Position numbers and translations under genes: made by a program. A stretch of DNA of 45,647 nucleotides from NCBI GenBank assembly GCA_017616695.1, contig JAFZXN010000068.1, positions 1-45,647 on the forward strand. Direction: 5' to 3'. Positions 1 through 7,800 of this stretch are shown here, piece after piece (within the stretch, counting starts at the first letter, position 1; each line of letters begins with the position of its first letter). The notes beneath the pieces are model-generated. The model did no database searches. It was not told the DNA's origin and was given only the letters and a program-made list of their open reading frames with translations. Source of the DNA: Clostridia bacterium. Its GTDB lineage: Bacteria; Bacillota; Clostridia; Christensenellales; Borkfalkiaceae.

Positions 1-1081
1 AGTAGTTGTCGTCTTCTTTTACGGCAACGGGCGGACGATAGTTGTCTTCGGGATCGATGACGATATCGGAAATGACGGTACCCGCAACGTCCGCATAAAT
101 CCCGATATACTGACCGTTGAACCCTTTGTTGAGCTTACCCGTGCCGACGTATTCGCCTTCGATAAAGTAGTATACTTCGTCGTCGTCGGGATTCCAAACG
201 AATTTAAGGCTGTAAGTGGTGTTAAGTTCGGTCATAACGCCCGTAACCTTGCCGTCTGCCTGCCAATCGAAACCGCCGTTGATCTTTGCGTAGCAAAGGT
301 ATTCGTTCCACGCGTCGCGCCCGCAGACGTAATAATTGCCCCTGTCGTGACCGATATCCAACGTGTCGGCGGCAAACGCCACGCCGCAAGAGACCAGATA
401 GGTGTAATCGTTGCTCGCCACGCTCATCTTAAATGAAACGCTGCCGCCCGTGAAGGTAAGTTTGTTGAACATCAACAGCTGCGTATTCGAGAGCGATTCA
501 AAGACGGGGTTGCCGTTTACGTCGTCATAGATATCCCAGCAATATTCGTCGCCGACGGTAAAGAGATAATCTTCGACTTCGGGCAATTCGGAGACGGTTA
601 TATCAAACTGCGCGGTCAAGGTAACGTCGTCTTCGATATAAGTTATCGTTACGGTCTGCTCGCCCGCCGCGGACGTATTAAAGCCCGAAAGCATTTCGTA
701 CGTCACGGTAACGTCTTTTGAAGACTCGTCGGTATACCCTATCGTGACGGTAAGTCCGGTAGGATCGAGTTCTTCGCCGACGAAATATTCCGTCTTGTCG
801 GGTTGCGATCTGATCGTCATCGTCGCCGCAATCACGGGTTGTTCTAAGGAGCTATCCGCGGACTGTTCGGCGGAGTCGCTTGCGGAAACTTCTGTCGACT
901 GCTCGTCTGAATGATTTTCCGAAACGCCCGCATCTTCCGAAGTTTCAACCGATTGCTCGGAAACGCTCGTTGCCGAAGCGTCGCCCGACGTTTTTCCTCC
1001 TTTGGTTTTGCAAGCGGTCATAACGAAAACCGTTATCGCCGCAATGAGACATAACGTCATCAGGTAGATCAGTTTCTTCAT
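1..1081 (-). CDS. Lipoprotein with bacterial Ig-like domain (C-terminus beyond window)
   Basis: This minus-strand reading frame runs off the left edge, so 360 codons are visible and the C-terminus is missing. It starts at an ATG (1079-1081) preceded by a strong AAAGGAGG site. Residues 1-24 form a lipoprotein signal ending in VMTAC, with Cys24 as the predicted lipidated residue. Residues about 25-85 are a Ser/Glu/Asp-rich linker. Residues about 87-165 contain the line QPDKTEYFVGEELDPTG, typical of bacterial Ig-like (Big_3-type) domains. The rest is beta-rich and ends in a jelly-roll-like part. The Ig-like part closely matches the N-terminus of the next gene upstream (1169-3640), so the two are probably paralogues in one operon, 87 bp apart. 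The function is unknown; an extracellular, membrane-anchored binding protein is the inference. Confidence 0.8.
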   Translation of the reverse strand, partial: MKKLIYLMTLCLIAAITVFVMTACKTKGGKTSGDASATSVSEQSVETSEDAGVSENHSDEQSTEVSASDSAEQSADSSLEQPVIAATMTIRSQPDKTEYFVGEELDPTGLTVTIGYTDESSKDVTVTYEMLSGFNTSAAGEQTVTITYIEDDVTLTAQFDITVSELPEVEDYLFTVGDEYCWDIYDDVNGNPVFESLSNTQLLMFNKLTFTGGSVSFKMSVASNDYTYLVSCGVAFAADTLDIGHDRGNYYVCGRDAWNEYLCYAKINGGFDWQADGKVTGVMTELNTTYSLKFVWNPDDDEVYYFIEGEYVGTGKLNKGFNGQYIGIYADVAGTVISDIVIDPEDNYRPPVAVKEDDNY

Positions 1082-1168
1082 ATTATCCTCCTTTGGATAT
1101 AATAATTTTTTTGACTTGATAATGCCCGCCGACAGCCGGGACGGCAATTTGCTTTTATTAAAAATCGG

Positions 1169-3640
1169 TCAGCCGTTTTCGTCTATCGTTTCGAGTATTC
1201 TTTGAGTTATTCTCATATATTCGCCCGGTTTAAGATGATATACGTCTTTGAAAAGCGAAGTAATGAGATTTCCGTCGTCGTCGAGAACGGTATCGAAGAT
1301 ATCGCAAACGGTATACAAAGAGGAAAATTCCTGTTTATAGCGGTCGTTGAGAGAACGCACCCTCGTATGGAAATTTTCATTATCTCTGCCGCCGCCCGGC
1401 TGATAAAATTCGGTAAGCACTATTATTTCGGCGTCGGGAACGAGCGAACGGATACCCGAAAGAATGGTCTTCATATTATTGACTATGGTATCTTCGGCGA
1501 TATTTGCGCCTAAATCGTTAGAGCCGAGCCAGACTATAACGTATTTTGGATCGTACGCGGCGATATGACCCGCGCGGTCGAGCCAATGCGAAGCGCACGT
1601 TCCGCCGACGCCGAGATTGGCCACCGTGCCGAGCGACGACAGCTCGCTTTCGCAATAAGTCCAGCACTCGGCGTGAGAATGACCGAACACGACCACGTCG
1701 GCTTTTATGGGCTCGACGTTATCGCTTACCGAAAACTCGCGCGTCAACACGCCCGAAGCGCTCGCACGGATACCTATCTTATCGCCGGAAAGCGGAGTTT
1801 CGTCCGTAAAGTCAACGTACAGCGCGCCGTTAAGATAGCATTTGACGTTGCTCCCGTTCATAATTACCATAAGTTCCGATTCCTCACCCGACGTATATCC
1901 CGCCGACAGACCTACTTGCCCGCAGATCTTCGTTCTCGTGCCTTCAAAGCGCAGTAGCCTTGCTGTCTTCGTGGTGGAAACGTGGAAAAAGTAATATGAT
2001 AAGCCTTCGACTTTTTCGTAATAATCGTCGCTCTCGGGCGCGGTAAGGCGGAAGACTATTCCGTTGTTAGTGTCGCTGCCGGGGGTGACTTTTGCGATCA
2101 CGGTGCCGTTTGAAAGAGCTTCGTCGTAGATCATAAGGCTCTTGTCTTCGACGGAAGCTATAATCTCCTCGAATTGGGTGAACTTGCCGCTCGTAACGGT
2201 AAAGCCCGTCGGTTCGACGTACTCGAACTCGCCCGTTTCCGTAACGGATACGTTCGTCCATTCAACGCCGGCTATAGCGGCTCTTACGCCTACGCCCGTG
2301 CCCGTAAGCGGCGAGGCGTCGTTGTAATTGAAATACAGTTCGTCGTCCACGTAACACGTTATACCTATTGACGTGCGTGCGACTTTGAGCGTAAAGGAGC
2401 CGTTTTCGGTGTAATTGGGGATAGATTTCGTTGCGCACACCGTCCAGGCGCCGTTATTTGCCTTGCCGAGATACGCCGTTCCGCCGAGGCTCACGAAGTA
2501 AAAATAATAGCTGACGCCGTTTTCCCAATAGGACGTGTTGCCGTTTTCGGAAATTGCAAAAATGATACCGTCGTCGCCCGTGCCGTTTTTACGGATAGTG
2601 GCGGAGTATTCGCCGTAAGCCATCTGCTTGTCGGTAAATACGGCTATAGACCTCTCGGTCGATGAAACGAGAGTCGTTTCGTCGCCCGTGAAATTGCCGC
2701 TACTTATCCTGACGTTTTCTATGTCGGTATATACGGTCTCGTCGTCGATATACGAATCGGTAACGGTCGGCTCGAAATAGACCACGCCGCTGTTTCCCGC
2801 TCTCATTCCGTAACCCGAACCGATATTATCGTCGTAATCGCGATAAACGGCGTACTTTTCATCGTCGACGAAACAGCTGATGAGCGTATATCCGCCCGAC
2901 TTTTTCATACATACCGAGAGCTTATGCGTTACGGAAAAATCAAAACCCGCTATCGGCGTATAATTCAACGCGCTCCAGGTCCCGTCGTCCACTTTGCCGA
3001 GATATGCGCCGCCGTCCCTGGTTATGAAAAAGAAATAGTAACTTACGCCCTCTTCTTCCCAGAAGTTCCCTTCGCCCGCCGAAACGCCGAATATTATTCC
3101 GTTATCGCCCGATGCCATAAGGAATACGGCTGCGGAATAAGTGCCTTCTGTAAACTTGCCGTTCGTTATCAAAGCGATTGAATTACTCTCCGCACTTTCG
3201 TATGAGTTGTTTGTCTTTATAAATCGACCGTGTCTTACGTCCATAATACCCTTTACGCTGACGTTGAAATTGGTAGTTTTTGTTATGCCCGCCGACGAAT
3301 ACGTTACGGTCAGGTTTTTTACGCCCGCCGTCGCGCCGTCGTAACCCGAAACCATATCGGGAGTTATACTTACGTCCTCTTTGCCGCCGTCCGAAAACAA
3401 AGCGGTGATGAACGCGCCCGTTAAGTCAAGCTCTTCGCCGACGACGTATACCGTCTTATCGGGAAGACTTTTAACGGTTATCTCCGAAAGGACGGTGCCT
3501 TCGACGTGTCCCGATGCGGACGACAAAGAAGTGTCTTCGCCGTTGCCGCCTCCGCCCGTATTGCACGCGACCATGGCAAAAACACAGGCAAAACATACGA
3601 GCAGTGTTAAAATATAAATAATGTTAAAGCGTTTTTTCAT
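1169..3640 (-). CDS. Lipoprotein: Ig-like domain, three jelly-roll repeats and C-terminal SGNH hydrolase
   Basis: The 823-residue protein begins at an ATG with GGAG eight bases upstream. The signal peptide ends in AMVAC, with predicted lipidated Cys26. An Ig-like domain covers about 53-130 (PDKTVYVVGEELDLTG). Three homologous repeats of about 170 residues follow (about 135-305, 312-480 and 482-645); each carries a GVSYYF or LSYYFF line and a CYVDDE- or CYLNGA-type line, like concanavalin-A or 3-keto-disaccharide-hydrolase jelly-rolls. Residues 647-823 form an SGNH/GDSL-type esterase: Ser655 in FGHSHAE, GSND at 706-709, and Asp799/His802 in DVYHL. The oxyanion blocks fit the family, but the usual GDS is GHS. 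A glycan esterase anchored outside the cell is the inference; the substrate is unknown. It diverges from the AraC gene at 3788. Confidence 0.85.
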   Translation of the reverse strand: MKKRFNIIYILTLLVCFACVFAMVACNTGGGGNGEDTSLSSASGHVEGTVLSEITVKSLPDKTVYVVGEELDLTGAFITALFSDGGKEDVSITPDMVSGYDGATAGVKNLTVTYSSAGITKTTNFNVSVKGIMDVRHGRFIKTNNSYESAESNSIALITNGKFTEGTYSAAVFLMASGDNGIIFGVSAGEGNFWEEEGVSYYFFFITRDGGAYLGKVDDGTWSALNYTPIAGFDFSVTHKLSVCMKKSGGYTLISCFVDDEKYAVYRDYDDNIGSGYGMRAGNSGVVYFEPTVTDSYIDDETVYTDIENVRISSGNFTGDETTLVSSTERSIAVFTDKQMAYGEYSATIRKNGTGDDGIIFAISENGNTSYWENGVSYYFYFVSLGGTAYLGKANNGAWTVCATKSIPNYTENGSFTLKVARTSIGITCYVDDELYFNYNDASPLTGTGVGVRAAIAGVEWTNVSVTETGEFEYVEPTGFTVTSGKFTQFEEIIASVEDKSLMIYDEALSNGTVIAKVTPGSDTNNGIVFRLTAPESDDYYEKVEGLSYYFFHVSTTKTARLLRFEGTRTKICGQVGLSAGYTSGEESELMVIMNGSNVKCYLNGALYVDFTDETPLSGDKIGIRASASGVLTREFSVSDNVEPIKADVVVFGHSHAECWTYCESELSSLGTVANLGVGGTCASHWLDRAGHIAAYDPKYVIVWLGSNDLGANIAEDTIVNNMKTILSGIRSLVPDAEIIVLTEFYQPGGGRDNENFHTRVRSLNDRYKQEFSSLYTVCDIFDTVLDDDGNLITSLFKDVYHLKPGEYMRITQRILETIDENG

Positions 3641-3678
3641 TTTTCGCTCCTTTTTGACGGTTTTATCATAAATATCGC

Positions 3679-3708
3679 TTGACCGACATTATATTTTTAT
3701 TTTATAAT
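3679..3708 (+). promoter_or_regulatory. Predicted sigma-A promoter for the AraC gene at 3788
   Basis: TTGACC (3679-3684) and TATAAT (3703-3708) are separated by 18 bp, so transcription would start near 3715. Its -10 box overlaps the -10 box of the opposite promoter at 3699-3727. Confidence 0.6.
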
Positions 3709-3727
3709 GATAATAACGGGCTGTCAA
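3699..3727 (-). promoter_or_regulatory. Predicted sigma-A promoter for the SGNH lipoprotein
   Basis: Read on the minus strand, TTGACA (3722-3727) and TAAAAT (3699-3704) are separated by exactly 17 bp. It drives the gene starting at 3640. Polymerase cannot occupy this site and the plus-strand promoter at once. Confidence 0.65.
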
Positions 3728-3755
3728 TAGTGTTTTTTAAGCAATAATTATCATT
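3706..3755. promoter_or_regulatory. Inverted repeat, possible AraC operator
   Basis: AATGATAAT (3706-3714) recurs as its reverse complement ATTATCATT (3747-3755). The arms overlap the plus-strand -10 box and bracket the minus-strand -35 box, which is where an autoregulatory AraC dimer could bind. That role is inferred from position only. Confidence 0.35.
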
Positions 3756-3787
3756 TCTTAAGGTTATAGACGTATTTTAAGGTTGTT

Positions 3788-4696
3788 ATGGGAAAAAGCA
3801 AGAAACCGGAATTTCCGGAATTTTCGGCAAAACTGACGAAGGACTTCCGCGACAACACGCGCATAAGATTCATTGATCCCGCAAAGGACTTGAGCCGCAC
3901 GCTTATACAGACGCACCTCGTCGGTCACGAGATACTCGGCGCAAATTACTATATTAAGAGAAAAAATTTCGACTCTTATCTTATGTGGATGGTGACGAAA
4001 GGCTGTAAGCTTACGCGGTCGGGAAACGTTATCCGCCGTTCGGAGGCGATAACTTTCGGCGTGGAAAACTGTATGGACGAAGTGACCGCGTGGATAGATC
4101 CGACCACGTCTGCGGACAGGACGACCGAACAGTATTACCTTCATTTTTATCCGACGCCGACTGTCAAAAATATCTGCGATTTCGTTATCGGTTATATGCC
4201 GACGTTCAAGCTCGAAAAAGACGTATTCGGCTTTTGCGATATAGTGACGGAAATGCTCGACGAGTTGGACGCAGGCACCTACGACGAAAAAAAGTGGGCT
4301 GTAAGACTGTATGGATTTTTCATCAAGCTGTCCGATTACGTAAAAAACGGCAGGGAAACGGTAGTTCCCCTGCCGAAAGCCGTTACGGATACGCTCGATT
4401 TTATAGCCGCAAATTATTCCGACAGATTAAATCTTGCCGATTGCGCCGAAAACGTTCACCTTGCGCCCACTTATCTTGAAAGCCTTTTCAAAAAGCACCT
4501 CGATATTTCCGTCGCGGCGTACGTATCGCGTTTCCGTTTCAACAAGGCGGCGGAGCTGTTGATTTCCTCAGATATGACGATCTCGCAAATAGCCGCCGAG
4601 GTCGGCCTGAACGATTCGCAGTCGCTTATCCGCCTTTTCCGCAAAAATATCGATACCACGCCGCTTGCGTACAGAAAACATTATTCCAACAAATAA
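3788..4696 (+). CDS. AraC-family transcriptional regulator
   Basis: This is a 302-residue protein. The N-terminal half (about 15-180) is a cupin-like sensing domain. The C-terminal part (about 205-299) is the double helix-turn-helix of the AraC/XylS family, with recognisable lines DFIAANYSDRLNLADCA, LESLFKKHLDISV and ISQIAAEVGLNDSQSLIRLF, then TPLAYRKHY. It starts at an ATG just after a weak AAGG site. It diverges from the SGNH lipoprotein, sharing overlapping promoters, so control of that lipoprotein and of itself is likely. The effector is unknown, although sugars or glycan fragments are usual for the family. Its last 16 codons and downstream region are duplicated at 10818-10918. Confidence 0.9.
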   Translation: MGKSKKPEFPEFSAKLTKDFRDNTRIRFIDPAKDLSRTLIQTHLVGHEILGANYYIKRKNFDSYLMWMVTKGCKLTRSGNVIRRSEAITFGVENCMDEVTAWIDPTTSADRTTEQYYLHFYPTPTVKNICDFVIGYMPTFKLEKDVFGFCDIVTEMLDELDAGTYDEKKWAVRLYGFFIKLSDYVKNGRETVVPLPKAVTDTLDFIAANYSDRLNLADCAENVHLAPTYLESLFKKHLDISVAAYVSRFRFNKAAELLISSDMTISQIAAEVGLNDSQSLIRLFRKNIDTTPLAYRKHYSNK

Positions 4697-4745
4697 TAAG
4701 CATTTAAAAATCACCGAAAAACCGCGCTATAAGTCGATTATCGTG
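4645..4745. repeat. 101-bp perfect direct repeat, left copy (contains AraC 3' end)
   Basis: These 101 bases are identical to 10818-10918, in the same orientation. This copy supplies the last codons of the AraC gene, its stop codon and 49 bases downstream. Sequence diverges abruptly on both sides of the two copies. The pair brackets the MACPF lipoprotein gene. Confidence 0.95.
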
Positions 4746-4765
4746 AAAAAATGTATTTGACCGAT

Positions 4766-4804
4766 AAAAACCCCGACGAGCATTTTTATGCCGTCGGGGT
4801 TTTT
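4766..4804. terminator. Bidirectional intrinsic terminator
   Basis: A perfect 13-bp stem, AAAAACCCCGACG (4766-4778) with CGTCGGGGTTTTT (4792-4804), carries a small inner hairpin (GCA/TGC). The T-runs work on both strands. It can end the AraC transcript on plus and the MACPF lipoprotein transcript on minus, although it lies just inside the inserted segment. Confidence 0.8.
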
Positions 4805-4889
4805 GCTTTATTAAGCTTTAAATTTATGGTCCTTATGTGGGTACGACGCGTGAGCCGAAAAAAGCTTCCGGATATCGCTAAAGACCTTA

Positions 4890-7800
4890 CTACATTATTT
4901 GATAAGGATTCGAGGGGGTCACGGTGATGTGATATTCTATAACAAAGCCGTCGATCGCAGAAGAACCGGCTCCGTTATCGTTCCAATAAGGCGTTTCCGA
5001 AATTAAAACTATCTCGGTATAATCTTCTGAGTTTTCGTAATTATCCGGCTGACCGGATTCCCAATTGGTATAGGTCGTTTCTTCTCCGTTTACCCAACGG
5101 AAGACGCCTTCGGTCTCCGCGTCGCTAAAACCTATCCAGAATCTGGTAAGCCCCGCGGCGCGGGCTTTGTTTATTATCGCCTGTTCTTCCTGGGCGGAGC
5201 CTATCGTTACGAGATGACCGCCCAAGCTTTCCGCATAAGCTTCCGCCGCATTCCAATTCATATTACCCGAATATACGGCATAACGACTGTCGCCGTAAAT
5301 AAATTCCGCTTTCTTTTCCGAAACGGTGCCGTTTTCCACAATGTTTGAATATCCTACGTACCAAACAACGCTTTGATTGGGGTTGGCATTATCTTCATTC
5401 GGATAGATGGCAACAAAGCCAAGCGTACTGAACGTGCCGCCGTTGCCGCACACGGCCTTGCAAAGATACCATTTGAATTCATTTGTGCCCTTGTTATCGG
5501 TCAGCCATTCGTAATATCCGCCGTTTCCTATTGTGTTGTCATACATACCGATACTATATCCTACGGGGATCTTTGCGTATATGATAAAATAGCATACCTT
5601 GTTTGCAGATGACAGTATCGTTTTATAATACCCGCCCATGTGTCTTTTGTCTGCGCCGATTTTTGAAGTGATCTTCATTTCATAGGGTAAACCCGACAAA
5701 TTGTCGATCGAAGAATTAACAACTTCTATTGTGACCCCAACAGAATAATTTTCGTATACATTATATATATTTTCACCTTTGACAAATTCATTAATTTTTA
5801 TAGAACTGCCCCCTATAACACACCAATCCGTTCCGACTGTGTTTATGATATTATTACTTTTCCCCATAGCGCCTGCTGAGCCTTTGCTGCCGGGAGTGCC
5901 GTTGTCATACCCGTTTGCCGATACGTTATTATTTTGATACCAATTGCCTGCACTTCCGCCATTGCCGCCGTTACCGTAACTTCCGGCTTTGGCAAACACT
6001 CCTTTCGGCAAAATGATGAGCTTGGTAACAACTTCACCGCCGTTACCCCCATTACCGCCATTGCCGCCGCTTCCGTTATGACCTCTATAATCGGCACTAC
6101 CAATACCTAAAACACCGCCGTCGTGTCTGCTACCGCTGTAACCGCCGTTTCCACCGTTTCCGCCGTTTCCTGCGTCACCGCTTATCATAGTTCCTATCGT
6201 TACGGCAGAAGATATTTCACAATTTCCGTTTACCAGGAGTGCGACTCCGCCGTTTCCGCCATTGCCGCCGTTACCACCGCTACCGCCGTTATCAACTTTA
6301 TTATCGACAAGCGCATTACCGCCGTCACCGCCGTTTCCGCCGTTTCCGCCGTTCCCGCCGACAAGATAAATATATCCGCCATACCAGCAGAAGTTTGTAA
6401 CGTCCACGGCGTCTTCGCCCTGACTTGCTCGTCCGCCGTCTCCGCCTCGTCCGCCTGTTCTCTGCTCGCTTGCATTAGAGTATTCGCCGTTGCCGCCGTT
6501 TCCGCCGTTACCGCCGTTTCCGCCGTAGCTATAAACGTTGCCGCTATATACGGATAACGTTCCGTACAGCTTTATACCTTTACCTGAAAGCCCTGCACTG
6601 CCGCCGTTGCCGCCAGGGTAGGGGTCTCTATCACCTTGACCGGCGTCACCTGAAGTAGCATAACCATATCCGCCGGCACCGTTACCGCCGTTTCCGCCGT
6701 AGAAATACAAACTTCCGTTTTCAGACATATTGATAATAACGTCTTGAGCGATCAATGCCGCTCCGCCGTTACCGCCGCCTTCACCGTAACCGGTTCCGTT
6801 TGCACCATTACCGCCTCTGACGGTCAGACTTCCGTCACCCGTAAAGGTTATCGTCCTATTATATGCGGCGTTATCAAAATTGATCGGGATGCCACCGGCC
6901 GCGTTTGTACCGAATTCGCATTCGCCGCTGATATCGATATTCAAGTCGAACGCTCCGCACTCCCAACGATTTATCGCGCCGGCAGCAAGGTACGTTTTAA
7001 ACTTAAAGTCTACAAAACGCAGTGTGAGAGATTGTTCGCTGAAATTGACGAGATAAAAATCTAAATTCTGATAAGTTTTCGATCTGTCGCCTATAAATAT
7101 GATCTCTGTAACGCCGCTGCCGCTGCAAATATCTATATTGTTATAGCGACCGTCTACTACCTGCCTGTTCTTATGGCTCCGCATATTCAGTTCGGTTTCG
7201 GTTCGCCAATCTATTATCGTCCTTCCGTAAACCTTAAAAGGCGTGGAATCAATGGAAGCGTACACATTACAGACATCCCAACCGGCATAAATATTCAAAG
7301 TTTTACTTCTGTCATCGGTTACGGCGAAAATCTTCGAAAGCGAGGTTTTGTTCGCCGCTGTCTCACAACTTTCATCTTCAAACCAACCGATAAAATGATT
7401 ATATTCGGGATAGATGTAATATTCTCTCTGCCTGCTTAAAACTTCCGTCCAGACGTCATCAAGATTGCCTTCGATCGTATAAGTTATATCGTTTTCAAGA
7501 GTGTAAGCGCTACCCGTTTCTTTATAGAAATTAATACAGACCGTATAAGTTATCAGTTCCCATTCGGCGTAAAAAGATAAGTCTCCTTCCGCCGTCGCGG
7601 GAATAGAATATGCGACTTCGCCGTCAGCGTTTCTCCAACCCATAAAAGTATATCCGTCGCGATGAACGGCGGTAGGTAATACAGTTTCTCTGCCTTTACT
7701 GTATCCGCTTGTCCATTCGTCAATTACGTTTCCGCCTTTTGCGTCGAGAGTTACGGTATACTCGTAACGAACCCAAAGCGCGTATAAAGTCACATCTTCG

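Noticed and set aside
6123-6557. Ala/Val/Ser-rich plus-strand frame inside the MACPF gene
   Set aside because: It is the antisense reading of the GGN triplet repeat; its low-complexity peptide is produced by the repeat, not by selection on a protein.
5859-6818. CRISPR-like periodic sequence
   Set aside because: The period is a degenerate triplet within one long reading frame, without fixed repeats and unique spacers. No cas gene is present.
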